Counted from the stretch's first letter, positions 32,354 through 46,333 are shown. The stretch: 64,000 nt of DNA from Saxidomus purpurata (GCA_022818135.1 JAFMSR010000037.1:372001-436000); one strand, 5' to 3'. Notes: generated by a model from the sequence alone, not told the origin. Numbers and translations are program-made.

Positions 32354-33192
32354 CATGGTTCGCACAGGCCTTGAAAAGTACTTGAATTTGATGCCAAGTC
32401 CTTGAAAAGTACTTGAATTCTGTGCTGAGAAAAAGTCCTTGAAAAGTACTTGAATTTGAAAAAAAACTAGTGAATTTCTTTTAAAAGTCATTGAATTGGT
32501 ATGTTCCGCGTAAAAAAAACTCCAAAATAATTGTAGCATGCCTTAAAATGACGAGAAAACAGTCTTATATTTTTCTGTATGAGTCTATCGAACCTACTCG
32601 CATGTGATGTATCAACTACGTACCGGATTCGGGAATTTAGACACGCTTGCTTCCGGAGTTATTTCCCTTTACCAAAAGTCATGGTCGCGGAAAATTTGTG
32701 AAATTTAGCCGAAATAAGTGCATTTTTTCATCGACATTGCTCACGAATGATAGTTATAAGCATGGAAAAAGGATTTTTAGGGGAACAAACACAACTGTAC
32801 TTGCGTTGTGTTGGATAAACTTATAGACACAGCACATTATGGGCGAAAGTGCGTTGAAGAGTCGTCAACGAGAAGAAAAGCATTTATAAACAAAATCTGA
32901 CAAATTAACGTTCCAATCAGTCAATACAGTCGTTCCTCATGACAAAAATCCAGATTTGAATAAGAAGTAAATATTGAGATTATCAACATGTATTTTGCTA
33001 GATATTAATTTGAATAACAAAGATACATATTACATTCTGTTCCAAATATAATTTAAGGTGACATTTGACTATATATCCCGACATGAAGTCAGATTTTGCG
33101 TATCATTTTAGTCCTTGAAAATTAGGAAAAAGTCCTTGAAAAGTCTTTGAAAAGTACTTGAATTTTGTCTCAGAACTTCTGTATGAACCATG
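32354..33192. mobile_element. 839-bp non-autonomous element with TIRs and 5-bp TSD
   Basis: Starts catggttcgcacag and ends ctgtatgaaccatg, inverted repeats with two mismatches in 14. It is flanked by ttatc at 32349-32353 and 33193-33197. Both subterminal regions contain ccttgaaaagtacttgaatt words (three on the left, at least two on the right) in the same orientation rather than inverted. No transposase frame. Duplicate 49277-50115. Confidence 0.85.
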
Positions 33193-33197
33193 TTATC

Positions 33198-33809
33198 TAT
33201 TTAACGTGTAAAGCATAACGAAAGTTTCGAGCAGGTCAGAATTTTCACCAATTGGCCGCCGTCTTGCCGATTTGACAATTATCACGTGACCATTCCCAAG
33301 AACCTTTGGAAAGGGATCTCTGCGGGAAATCGCCAAAGGTTCCGATTGAGGTCATGGGGACAGTTTATTTATTTACATGACCACGTGCATTTTGGCGTGA
33401 ACACTTTCAGGGTCTGTTCCGCGTCGAAAATAAAGTAAATTTCTTTTGAAATAAAAAAACATAGTAGTAAATGCTATTTTATATTTACACTCATCCTTAT
33501 TTATCATCTAAACACTAAACAAAAGGAAAATATCTTAAAGCCTTCTGAACTTCATGAAAAATGAGGGCGATTGCATCATACGAGATCTCGCTAGAGCCGG
33601 CATTTGGAAAGTCCGTTGTAAATGTAAACACATGATGTAGGTTTGAAAAATCAATGTTTCTGTGGTCAACGTTGGTTGTAGAACATCGTAAATGGTTTGA
33701 AAGGATGAATTAATAAATATATGACCCAAACATGTCCGTATTTCCCTACTCAACGTACATCAGATGAAAATTTGCATGCTCTTGAAGTAATTTTTGTGAG
33801 AAAACATCA
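33198..33809. other. Noncoding, no gene recognised
   Basis: No recognised protein. The minus frame at 33535-33753 has no family resemblance and no splice or start context. Confidence 0.5.
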
Positions 33810-33881
33810 ACCCAGTGTAGGATTCGAACCCACGACCTTCTGCTTGCAAGTCAGATGCTCTAACCACTGAGCTAACCGGGC
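33810..33881 (-). tRNA. tRNA-Ala(UGC)-like sequence, possibly a SINE head or pseudogene
   Basis: A 72-nt minus-strand sequence folds as a cloverleaf: acceptor gcccggt/actgggt with two G-U pairs, D arm gctc/gagc, anticodon loop cttgcaa (UGC), T arm gtggg/cctac around ttcgaat. Boxes A and B are both good matches. One anticodon-stem mismatch (A31-G39) and the absence of an obvious downstream T run argue for caution. No intron and no encoded CCA. Duplicate at 50733-50804. Confidence 0.6.
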
Positions 33882-35110
33882 TTCTAGATATTCAGAAACC
33901 TAGGATCACTACACTCTGTTATTCCGGTAAGGATTCGTAGTAGGGCTGATCCAAAACTCTGGAAACCAGAACTAGTAGGTTTTGAATGATAAATAAAAAC
34001 AAATTATCATAATAAACAGTGTCTGTTGCGATTTCACCTCAAGTATGCATAAAACATGCTGCTTTATTTTTACCGCTTCTTTGTTTTTTCCTGCCTGGTC
34101 ATGCTGGTAGGTAGGTTTGAAATTTTGACCCCCACGCTAAAACATAGATTCACTTTGCAATAACCTAAAGGCCGGTTTCTCAACATTACTTTACAGGGTT
34201 AGGTATGTGGCTAAAACAACTTTGGATTTCTGTATCTGGTTTACCAAATTTAATCTGCACTGGGAAAGTGGGATGCGTCTCGATGTTAGGTTCACTGTTG
34301 GATTTCTCATATGAAAACCAATAGAGCGCGATGTTAAATTTCCTTTGTATTCGTAACCCATGCCATTCGTTGGGTAACGGCGAAATGGCGGCAGGATTTT
34401 GATAAGAAAACTTACAAGGGATCCTACGAAGAGAAATAGTTGTCAGGAAGAGACATTATTCATTCTTGATTTATGATGTCACAGAATTATTGGCAAGGGT
34501 TCATCTTAGATAAGAAAGTGTGACGTATTACAGCTGTCATGCGTACATTTATGGTTTTGCGTTTTTAACAGAATACTGAAAAAGCTGGTGTGCTAAAGAT
34601 TAAATTAATTCTTTAGACAGTAAAAAGTATTCTTTGTTCCATAAAAGTTTAAACTCTAGTCGATAAGAAATCTAGTGATGTGATATTTGGATTGAAATTA
34701 CATCATGGTTTCCTGGTTAACATATTTTCCGTTTACGGCTGAATTTTTATCTTTATTTTGCACAGTTCAAGAATTTACGGACACTTGTCTGTATTTTAGG
34801 ATATTTCTTAAATCTTAAAGCTGCATTTTTGGATCGATTGATTTATTCAATCGTATAAACAAGTAGTTCCATATTATTCAGCTGTTACGAATTATACTGT
34901 CTTCTGTCCTAACTATTCAAGAAGATAGCCTCTAGCAAACCAGAATCGGTTCTCTAGCCTATATCCATATATGCACTAGCGAACCGGAATTATTTTCCTG
35001 CATTTATTAATATTATAGATACTAAGATTAGGAAATAGATCATTTAATAATTATTAAGTGAATACTATCATTTAAACCAGAAAAAAAATGTGGGATTACC
35101 AGTTTATTAT
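33882..35110. other. Noncoding, no gene recognised
   Basis: AT-rich with short frames only. I see no element boundaries here. Confidence 0.5.
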
Positions 35111-35600
35111 CCCCCTGCCTTGTCGGAGGGGATATAGTAACGGGCACCGTCCGTCATACTTTTGTCCAGAACATAACTCCAAAAGTATCCAAGGGAATTT
35201 ATTTAAACTTTACACACAGACAGAGGACATTGAGAGAAAGTGCAGTTTCCAAGAACCATAACTCTACCTTGCCTAATTTTGAATTTTTCCCCTTTCTTAC
35301 ATTTTCTTGATTTTTCTTGTCCGGAGCATAACTCCAAAAGTACTGAAGGGAATTACTTGAAACTTAATTCAGTGATACAGTACAATGAGGGGAAGTGCAG
35401 TGCCCAATAACTATAACTGTACCTTGCCTAATTTGTAATTATCCCCCCTTTGTTACATTTTCTCGATTTTTCTTGTCCGGAGCATAAATCCAAAAGTACT
35501 GAAGGGAATTACTTGAAAGTTGAAACTTTATACAGTTATAGAGCACAATGAGGGGAAGTGCAGTACCCAAGAATCTTAACTGTACCTTGCCTAATTTTCA
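35111..35600. repeat. Tandem array, three units of about 156 bp
   Basis: Units begin near 35163, 35318 and 35474 with cttgtccggagcataa-tccaaaagtact and share ttgccta and gggaattacttgaaa. The region starts with ccccctgccttgtcgg, typical of dispersed bivalve repeats. A diverged relative lies at about 60300-60480. Duplicate at about 52034-52520. Confidence 0.85.
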
Positions 35601-35675
35601 GCTCGACTTTTCAAAGAAAAGTGGAGCTATCCTACTCGGCGTCGGCGTTGCATTGATCATAGTGTCACACCTTGG
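35601..35675 (+). mobile_element. Left end of pearl/Helentron-like element, cut by gap
   Basis: cagctcgacttttcaaagaa starts the same element that continues intact at 52523 onward in the duplicate. The contig ends at 35675. Confidence 0.8.
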
Positions 35676-36175
35676 NNNNNNNNNNNNNNNNNNNNNNNNN
35701 NNNNNNNNNNNNNNNNNNNNNNNNNNNNNNNNNNNNNNNNNNNNNNNNNNNNNNNNNNNNNNNNNNNNNNNNNNNNNNNNNNNNNNNNNNNNNNNNNNNN
35801 NNNNNNNNNNNNNNNNNNNNNNNNNNNNNNNNNNNNNNNNNNNNNNNNNNNNNNNNNNNNNNNNNNNNNNNNNNNNNNNNNNNNNNNNNNNNNNNNNNNN
35901 NNNNNNNNNNNNNNNNNNNNNNNNNNNNNNNNNNNNNNNNNNNNNNNNNNNNNNNNNNNNNNNNNNNNNNNNNNNNNNNNNNNNNNNNNNNNNNNNNNNN
36001 NNNNNNNNNNNNNNNNNNNNNNNNNNNNNNNNNNNNNNNNNNNNNNNNNNNNNNNNNNNNNNNNNNNNNNNNNNNNNNNNNNNNNNNNNNNNNNNNNNNN
36101 NNNNNNNNNNNNNNNNNNNNNNNNNNNNNNNNNNNNNNNNNNNNNNNNNNNNNNNNNNNNNNNNNNNNNNNNNNN
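35676..36175. other. Assembly gap, 500 N
   Basis: Exactly 500 unknown bases, a conventional placeholder length. The flanks are the two ends of one overlapping sequence. The open frames of X across it are artefacts. Confidence 0.98.
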
Positions 36176-36403
36176 CATGGCCTATGTGGTTTTCTCTCAG
36201 GTATGCGCTATGTAAACAGGTAAACGTAAAGTGAGCACGAATTATTGATTGACCATTATCATAATAGATGAGTGAACGCATACATTTGGTCAATAGCGGT
36301 GTTGACGCTTATTTATTTTTCTTATATTCAGCTAAGGAGCTTATAAAGAGGAGGTAAAAAACTGATTCAATTAGCAGACGGTTCAGAGCTAGGTTGGCGT
36401 CTG

Positions 36404-37000
36404 GTGGCAGAGTACGAGACGAATCCCATCGCCTCCGGAAGTGAAGATGAAAAACGCATCTATAAGGCGGAGACTCGGGCGAACAGGAAAGTTAAGTCCG
36501 AAAAGGTCAAGAAGACTAGGACCAGAAATTGGCCTTATCGTAGACCAGCTAATACGGCCCAGCAGACGACAAGTCAGCCCCGTTTCATGGGAACTCAAGG
36601 ACAACGTCAGCGTCCAGGAGTGTGTTACTTCTGTGGAGAGGCTGGTCACTGGAAGGCGGACTGTCATTTAAACAAACGCACTAACAATAAGATAAGTGTT
36701 TTTGATTGTTGTAAATGTTTAGATATTACAGCAGAAAATGAGCTGTCAGTCCGAGTAGAAAATCCTCGGGTCAGTAAAGACAAAAAAGCACATGTTGTAC
36801 CTGAGAAAAGTCAGGCGGCTTTTAGCTTGAAGCCTGGTTGTCATGGTGACACTATTCTAGCAGATACCGTTATGAGTGTTATATGTTATAGCAAAGGTAT
36901 AGGTCAAAGTTACGTTCCTTTGGATAGTGAAAAGGAAGGAAACCATAAGAAGGTCGCTAGAAAACTGGAGAGACATTTCCTCCGACAAATACATTCTTGA
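36404..37000 (+). pseudogene. DIRS gag-like protein (duplicate of 19489-20085)
   Basis: Identical frame with the CCHC knuckle CYFCGEAGHWKADC. The first exon is not present in this copy because the contig starts within the intron. Confidence 0.85.
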
Positions 37001-37870
37001 TGTTATAGAAAATGGGTATAAGATACCATTTAGAATCATGCCTGCAAATACATTTTTAAAGAATAACAAGTCTGCAAGAGACAACCCAAGTTTTGTAGAA
37101 TCTGAAATTAGTACTTTTACTCGAAAAAGGTGTGGTTTCGGAAGTCCAGAAAAAGCCATGTGTAGTAAATCATTTAACTGTTGCTTACAATAAAACAGGT
37201 AAGCCTAGGTTAGTTTTAGACTGCAGGCACGTAAACCAATGTCTTCATTTATTCAAAGTTAGATTTGAAGATATAAAAGTTGCTCAGCAATTGTTTGACA
37301 TCTCTAGTTACGTATATACTTTTGACTTGAAAAGTGCATATCATCATATAGAGATCTTTCCTAAGCACAGAACATTCCTTGGATTTGCTTGGTTGTCTGT
37401 GGGCAAGACAAAATATTATGTATGTAACGTCCTGCCCTTTGGCATAGCAACGGCAGGTCACATTTTCACCAAAACGTAAGGTGTTTCGTGAAATATTGGA
37501 GATCACTAGGTCATAAAGTCGTCATGTTTTTTTAGACGACGGTATTGGAGGAAATTCAGATTTCCGACAGTCTGAGAATTCAAGTTTGTTTATACAGAAA
37601 AGTCTGAATGATTTAGGTTTTCTTATAGCTCAAGAAAAATGTAGCTGGTTACCATCTAAAAATGCTAGCTGGTTAGGACATGTCTTAGATTTTCAGTCTA
37701 ACCGTTTGTTTATAAGCTGTGAGAGAATAAAACATCTCCAAAGCTCTGTAGATTCTTTGTTTTTACAACTTAAGGCTGTCAAAACACGTCTCAGTCCCGT
37801 TAGATTTTTTAGCTTCAGTAGTAGGCCAGGTAGTTTCTCTTCATAGTGTCATGGGAAAAGTAGTCTGTCG
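36927..37870 (+). pseudogene. DIRS reverse transcriptase (duplicate), three extra frame breaks
   Basis: Same protein segments as 20012-20955 but with an added T near 37118, two added T at about 37530 (directly before the LDDG catalytic box) and an added T at about 37808. These are absent in copy 1, which implies base-calling errors in one of the contigs rather than biological decay. Confidence 0.85.
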
Positions 37871-37874
37871 CAAG

Positions 37875-37898
37875 AGGGTTAGGGTTAGGGTTAGGGTT
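37875..37898. repeat. Telomere-like repeat (duplicate)
   Basis: Same (AGGGTT)4 as at 20956-20979. Confidence 0.95.
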
Positions 37899-40273
37899 GT
37901 GACAAGACTATGACAAACATCCTGACCAAGTTTCATGACAATTAAGGCAAAAATGTGACCACTAGAGTGTTAACGAACTAAGTGTGGACGGACGACGGAC
38001 ATTCATCGATCCTAATAGCTCACCCTGAGCCAGCTCAGGTGAGCTAAAAATGCAACCTCTATTGCAAACACAAGGTTTTTCTATGATTTGACTGGGTAAC
38101 CTAGTTTTTGACCCCAGATGACCGATATTTGATCTCGACCTAAATTTCATCAAGGCGATCATACTGACAAAGTTTCATGAAAATCACATGAAAAATGAAA
38201 ACTCAAATCTATACACAACGTTTTTATATGATTTGTCCTTGTGACCTAGTTTCTGACCCAAGATGTCCCACATTATAACATGGTGTTGTGCATGACACAG
38301 GGTACGGGTAGCAATTTTTTCAAGCTTTTTCAAAATATTGACCGTGACCTTGACCAACTCACCCAAAAGACGAAAAGGATCATCTACATGTTGCAGACAA
38401 TATTCTGAGCAAGTCTGATGAAAGCTGAATAAAAATTGTTACATGCAAAGTGCTATCAAGGAAAATCTAACAGAGGTCATTGTGACCTTGACTTTTGACC
38501 CACTGACCCCCTACATATTGGAGGCAACCTTCTGAGAAAGTTTCATGATAGTCAAATTTGAATATTTTGACCTGTACAGTGTTATAAGGGAAAAGTTTAA
38601 GAACAGATGTACGGACAAGTCAACAGACAAACCACCATGGCATAAGTTCTGCCGAACGTTACCTCTAAAAATCACTACTTTTATTTGTTGTGAGTAAAAT
38701 TCTCGCGTATAGGTCATAATTTTTTTTTATAAAACAACATGATTAGGTACCTGGAGAGACACACCAATTGTTGCTTTTTTTCTGAAATTATTATTAGCTG
38801 CAAACAGAATCTCTCCATGTATGCTACATTGTCAAACAATTCACTTGTAATTTACTGAAAATAAAAAGAAAAAAATAGTACATCAAAATTTTCAGCATTG
38901 CAACTTACACATAATCATTATACATATCACTTTCAATGAACTTTCAAGTTTACATCACCTTTACTGGACTTTATGTTTACATAGAGAAAAATTACGTGGA
39001 CATTCCAGGAAAACAAGATGTTTCTATCAAATAATGTTGTAGAAAAGTTCCTCAGAGTATTCATGTTTATAAGCAACACCGTAAGAAAATACTATACAAC
39101 TTTTAAGATAATAATAGTAAGGAATTTGCTAGCTTACAGATTTAGGAACAAAGAAAGTACTTATGTCTGTATTTTAATTTAAAAGTGGATATTTTACCTT
39201 TAATTACACTAAAAATAATATTCAATGGCCATCAATTGACCAGTATATACAACAATAGAGGGAACAGACGAAACAGCCAAAATTGACTTACATTTACCAC
39301 CAAAGGGTAGATTTAATTGTACATTACCCTTATTTCATCAATTATAAATTTTACCACATTGGAGAATTAAGTCATTTTTTGCATCAAAACATACAAAAAA
39401 ATATCGCAAAATATTCAATTGACCAGACTGAGTATTGACCACAATGGGAGAAAATTTTCAATTAACCACGTAGAGAGTGGCTAGATGAAACAACCAATAC
39501 TGATGTATATATAATATTGACCACTTTGGAGGTATTGACCAGGAGATTAAGCTGAACTTTACTTTTTATTCTTAATACTATCAATTTGAATTGTTAATTC
39601 ATTATTCATATTAAGACAACCAAAAGTGATCACAAAATATTCATTTTACCAGCAATCGGCCATATATTGACCACTTTGGGATTATTGACCAGGGTGACTA
39701 TGACCGCACAACATTGCAAGTAAGACCATGTATATCTATTTTTGTTCTGAAAATAACCATCAAACTTGCTACATATGTAACATAATGCATTATATCAATT
39801 CCGAAATGAAAGAGAAACAAGTCTTCAATTGTTTTTAAGCAAGTTAACTCACATACCAATGTGTTTTCCTTGCAGCTGCAGAATATTTGGCTTCAGAGCA
39901 GCAGTTGTCAGGCAGAGCAGGATGTGAAAATGGTTGAGATGACACTACAATATGCATGCTTTCCTGAAAATTTAGTACAAAACTTAAAATAACATAGTTA
40001 CAGAAACAAGGTCTGAGTATACACCGCAATTTTCTCTTGTTTACATATATCTTTCTTATTTACATTTTTCTCCCCTGAAATTGGTACACAACATCTTCTT
40101 GGTGGGTCATCTAAGAATATTTCTTTTTCATGTTACAGAGCAGTGTTTAATGTTAACACAATCTGCACATAGGTGTATAGTGAAAAAAAGTTTACTCTTT
40201 TGTTTCAATATACAAATGTATCGGTATCTATGGGAGCTGCCAGGTCCCTGTGGCTAGCATCAAATGTGACGGC

Positions 40274-40739
40274 AAATATTTATATAGAAATAATAGAACA
40301 CCAACAACATAATATAATAAAATATGCAAAATTAATTAGTGAAACAATTTATTAATTACATCCATATCATAAAATTCTTCAAAACATTCGAAAAAGCTTG
40401 AAAATTCGCATCAAAGTCTTTTAACATTAACTGAATAATTTCTAAACCTTCTGTTTTGAAGTGCATGCAACATGTTCTGTCATCATGGTGACTGGTCATG
40501 GAGGTGAAATATTTATATAGAAATAATAGAACACCAACAACATAATATAATAAAATATGCAAAATTAATTTGTGAAACAATTTATTAATTACATCTATAT
40601 CATAAAATTCTTCAAAACATTCTAAAAAGCTTGAAAATTCGCATCAAAGTCTTTTAACATTAACTGAATAATTTCTTAACCTTCTGTTTTGAAGTGCATG
40701 CAACATGTTCTGTCATCATGGTGACTGGTCATGGAGGTG
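40274..40739. repeat. 2 x 233-bp tandem duplication (duplicate)
   Basis: Equivalent to 23355-23820 in the other contig. Confidence 0.9.
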
Positions 40740-43700
40740 AAATCATTTACAATTTTGGGAGGTGAAATGACTGGGGTGGGTCAGGGAGGGGTGTTCCCTC
40801 CAGACGGGAAAAAAAATTGAGCTGTGTCTATGAAATGGTACAATTTCCAGCATCATATTTCACCATCTCTGAAGCACCAAACTTGCAACTGCAAAGTGTT
40901 CAGGTGGCAACAAAAACAATGTCAAATACACAATCTTAGACATAGATAGATGTAAATACTAAATGTTCACTTATGTGATAAGAGAATACACTGTCACTGT
41001 GTCTATTATTAACGAGGACAAAAGTACCAGCTCGACCAAAAATGTATCTGCGGACTTGGCTGGGAAGGAGGGTCAACTGCAGCCCTATATAAAGCCCAGC
41101 TGGCACGACACATCTGTAAGTCTTTATTCATTTGGCGTTTCAGTGTGACCCCTTCACAGATCTGACTGTCACACCTTTGACTTTGTAGAACTGTAGCACA
41201 GATGCAAGACACACTATCTTTTTCTTTGCATATATATTACTCCAAATAATTGTACTCAGCGGGTGAATATCGTTATATTTTTTACTAGGCGCTATCCAGC
41301 CTCCGAGCGAAGATAACTATAAAATGTCCGTATGCAAAATGGGTCTGCGTTTGAAGTCTTATTATTGAGACTAACTACAATGTAGGACTCTAGCCAGTAA
41401 AATGTCAACCTGTAAAATCGGTCTACCTTCAAAGTGTAAATAGTAAGACTAAACTTGCAACTATCATAATCATGATGAAAGTCCTAGTTACACACCTATT
41501 TGGGTCGTAATAGCCGAAGCAATCCAAAACGTCCCCAAACCAAAACGTCCCCTGACCAAAACGTCCCGAAAATGACCAAAACGTCCCCCCATAATGACCA
41601 AAACGTCCCCGAAATGGCCAAAACGTCCCCAAATTAGAAAAGATGACAAAATGTAATTTAAAACCCTTACTTTACATAAAAATGTGCGGACGTTTTGGAC
41701 ATGTATATTATTTGAAAAATAAAAAAAAATCGGTTTTATGTCGTTAATTGCATTATTTTGCGTTAATTTAAAAATATTTTGAAACTTATTCTGCATTGCT
41801 CTAAATAATTATTTATCATTTGTTAGATTATATGTGATTTACTTTTTCATGTACTAATGTATAGTGCTTTTCAATAATACTTTTTCATGTACTAATGTAT
41901 AGTGCTTTTCAATTCGTGTTATTTGTTTGTTTTCATCAGTGGTTTTTGTCACATTTATAATTGAAACAAAACTATAAATAAATTAATAAAACAAACTTGT
42001 TGTTTTGCAGACTTTAGTTGTAAAATGTCCCCATTGTCGGAAACGTCCCCTGTCTCCAATTGTCCCCTGTCTCCGACAAAACACTTAAATCGAAAGCGAT
42101 TAATAACAGTTGTCAAATGTCCCCAAAGTCCAAAACGTCCCTAGTTACCAATTTAAACTATGTCGCCATCGACAAAGCTCTTAATTCAGGAGCGATAAAT
42201 TAAAGTTGTAAAATGTCCCCAATGTCCCCACTGTCCAAAACGTCCCCAGTCAACAATACCAGCGATGTCCAAAACGTCCCCATTGACAAAGCACTTAATT
42301 CGAAAGCGATTGATAAAAGTTACAGACATAAAGGGGACCACAGACACCGTCAGTCATCTTCACAAAAACTATTGAGAATGTAGATCTGGTTCCGACTTCT
42401 CAAAAATAAAATGCCGCTCGGAAAATGATGATGGGGCAGTGGCCGACAAGCCTTCTACGGTAATGGCGTGTACTGTACTGTAGATCTAATTAATGACAAT
42501 AACGGACACCAAGTTGTAAACGAAAATAGATGTTTTATCTTGTGAATATTTAGCATCGACCAAGAAACGTTGACTCACCTTTATAATTTGTCTTATCCGA
42601 AGAAAACAACAATTTACAACCACTAGGAGAATTCTATGCTGATTGTTCTTCTGTTGATCCCCATTGATCCTAGAGTCTATTATTTCTCCCTGCACACTTG
42701 TTTCTCGATGCCATGTCCAACCTCAACAGCGTTTAGAATAAGTGTAGATGACAATGACGTCATAGCGTTTTCGTCATAGGGCTTTGACGTCATTAAATAG
42801 AACGTGCTACCTTTCCTATAGCTTTGATGTCACTGATCCAGAGTAAACAAATGTTGAGTGATTTGATATTTTGGCAGTTTCAAAAAAATCAGCAGTGAAA
42901 CTAGATCTCTGGAAATTTCAGGTAATAATCTAAAGTTTACAATACTTTTGTGTACTTCGCCATACTTGATAAAAACGAACCTGGTAGATCTAAAGAATGC
43001 TAAGTTGCTAACCAGCAACAACAGTGTCAATCATCAATGTTGCCATAGCATGATCATGATGATAGATCAACAACTTAACACTGTCTTGGCCAACAATGAA
43101 ACAACAAGAAAATAGATCTCTATATTAAATATGAAAAAGCCCTAGCGCACAATTAGTTGGGCTAATGATCTACCTATAGTGAAAAAATGACCAGTCTAAG
43201 AAATAGTGACTAACTTTCAGATCTGAAAGGTAGCAAATGTCTTCATATTTTATGAGATTATCTCAGATATGGTAAACAGCTTCTTGTTCCATAATCACTG
43301 TGGATGAACGACCACCGGATATTGGGACAAAAGTGAGCACAGATAATTAGTTTTCGCGAGTAACGTGTAACAACTGGGGTAAGTTAAAACCCGATTTTCA
43401 CTCTGATGCATATCATATTGTGTCTATTTGTGCGTTTTCAGATACTCTAATGACTGTTCAAGCCGAATGTATTCTCGTTGTGCAACATATATATGTTGAA
43501 ATGTTGAAATTATCCAAAACAAATAGTTTGCTCACTCAAAAAATCTCGACCGTTGGCAAAGTATGCCGTTTCATTTGATAAATAATTAACATATGAATAA
43601 TCTGAATACGGCATACCATTTGACTAACGACAGCATATTAATGGTTAAAATTTCATCATTTAAGACGAAAGAATAGCGGAGATACGGTTCTCGAAACATT

Positions 43701-43873
43701 TCAATTACTGTACTGGGTATTGGCTTAACGTGTACTGAGTCTTGACGAAGTGAGCGAATCACTGTACTGAGTATTGCATCAATAAATGAGTAAAAAATAA
43801 AAATTTTGAAACTGGAAATGTATTTAATTGCTATCAGTTGAAGGTATGAATTCAGGAAGTGTGTTGTTTCGCA

Positions 43874-43968
43874 CAAAAACAAAAATAATATCAAACAGGG
43901 AATGCCACGTACCAAAAACGCAGCCTCCCCAAAACGAGCCCCACAGCACCCAGAAGTGCACACCACCA

Positions 43969-43999
<31 letters not shown>

Positions 44000-44257
44000 C
44001 ACACGACATACAGACGCAATCATGTACACACACACACATATACACTACCAACACACAATAGCATACAAAGCAAACACACGAGGACAAAACGAACAATTAA
44101 AGGAACACAGTGGGGCACCGCCTTGGAACGGTCAGTGGCAAAAACACCACTGGGGAGCTTAAACCGGTTTATGGTGCGCACCCAACCTCACTCTTACCCC
44201 AACCATGTTCCAAAGTCACAGGACAGTGTAAATAAAAGTAATCCCTGCTAGGTGAAT
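43874..44257 (-). mobile_element. TG-core retroposon, copy 9 (duplicate of copy 8)
   Basis: Same insertion as 26954-27337, not an independent event. Confidence 0.88.
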
Positions 44258-46333
44258 CTCTAACACACGCAATGGAAACAAAAGGCATGGTATGTAAAAC
44301 ACAAAAATGCTCGTGTATAAATATATAAAAAGAAAACCTTGAGAACCAAAAAACGTATGTACTCAATGCCTTTGCAGAAGGCAGAGCACCAAGAGAAACA
44401 CCCTTAAGGGCCCGACGAAACAGGCCAGAGGACAGAAATCAAAACAGTTTCGTCCCAGTGGGATTTAAAAACTGCCCATCACAGAGTCCTCCCCCTCTTC
44501 CGTCAGACACAATCAAAGAGGGAAGCATAGCGTCCAACTGTAAACGGGTTGAACACCAAACAAGTCATCTTAAACGTTGATAATTTATACTATAAAAGTG
44601 TATTATAAAGTGTTTTGTCTGGCGTTTAGAGTATTAGACACACATTAGACACACATGTACAATTATACTTATATTTTTTAATTTTCACCAAATAATCAAC
44701 AATATTGCGTGTAAATGGATATGCTGTACAGTACTGCACTAACCACTCAATGACTCAAACATGAAGTGACTTTGAATATTATCTACAACTACTAAACATT
44801 CGTCTAAAATACGTATAAGTTGTAAGATAAAATGCAGTGTTTTGTTGTAGTTAATACAAAATAGCGGAACTCTCTGCCACAATTCCATTGTGTGTGTGTG
44901 TGTGTGTGTGTGTGACCTTGCGTACATATGACAGTGGGTACAACTATCAGTAATAACAGCAACCAGTGGGGACTTGGTGGTACATTGGGGACGTCCCCAG
45001 TCGTCAACATAACAAAACTGTCCAAAATCGCTTATTTTTGCACGAAAAACGAAATAAAATATTCAAATTGTCAAGTCCCATTGACCCCTCTATCTCCTGA
45101 TTTTTTTCCCTGTAGTGTGTCATCTTTTAAAGTGCTGACTATTTTCTCTTCATCAGATTACACACTCGCGCACGCGCATTAATCATCGCGTGCTCTGACG
45201 TCAATAACATGACATTTTGAAAACAACATGGCCGACTTCTACCACTGACATTGATACAGGTCATAGTTAATCAGGAAAAACAAGGTGAAATGCCATTTTT
45301 TCTCATACGTTTATTAATTTAATGTACTGTAGAAAACGAGGATCATTCGCTGAAACAAGTTTACAGTGCCCAGGGGCGTAGCTAGACCTATTTGTAATAT
45401 ACGCACAGATTTTGCTGGGGGCCAGGGGGCGCTAGGACCCCCGGTGGGTCCAGGGATAGGGGTTAATCCAGGGGACCGGAGGCCCCCGGAAGCTCTGTGG
45501 TTTTAGAAATTTCTGAACGATTCAGATGCGTTTCCAAAGAACCTATGGGTCTATTGTAGACGAAACAAAAGTTGATATGAAATGAAATTACAAAACTGTC
45601 AAACGTTGAAAAATTCTCTCGCCCAGTCCGTGTGATATGAAAACTGTTTTAATTTGGAAAAACATGGCCCTGATACAAACTCTCTAGCGGCCCGCTCCCC
45701 CTATATACTAGTATCCTGTCTTCTCGTATTCTCAGGGGGCTAAGCGTGCAAATTTGTTACCTATAAAATAGTACACATTTTAGCAAAATTATTTACATGT
45801 TATTTGATAGAAAAAATACTCATCTTTCAGTTGGTATTATCATAAATTGCATGATTTTTCTCCTAATGTAAATTTTGTTGCAGTATCTGAGGTCACCCTC
45901 ATACTCAGAAATGGGAAGAAGGTTTCTCAGGGATTTATGTTTAAGTCTCGGGCATTGCCACATTGTAGAATCCAAAAACTTATAGATGCCAAGGTGCATA
46001 GCTTGGCAAAATATGTTACAAATAACATAAAAATAATAATGGTAGACAGCAGAATAAAACAATATGGGCACTTTTACTAACCCCACCACAAACAAATAAG
46101 GAAATTTCAGCATTTTCAGTAAAATGCCAATATTATCGTTAATTTTCAGTCAAATCACTTGAAACTTTTTTGTGCCAGTTTTGTATCATATCTCTGTAAA
46201 TGATAACTACAAGCTAGCGGTCCTGCAATATTAAAATTATTTAAGATCGCGGCACGAGCCTGCAGAACTAGGACTTACAACTCTCACAGCATGTAAATAT
46301 TATGCATGCACCAACTTGTTTGGAATTTTTGTT

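Larger units (their letters stand above)
19261..35675 (+). repeat. Artificial duplication, copy 1 (end of upstream contig)
   Basis: Aligns end to end with 36176-52597; the offset drifts from 16915 to 16922. Differences found by eye are nine length changes in homopolymers and one substitution (31865 C versus 48784 G). Confidence 0.95.

Noticed and set aside
35548..36293. Open frames running through the N block
   Set aside because: Unknown bases were translated as X. There is no sequence support.
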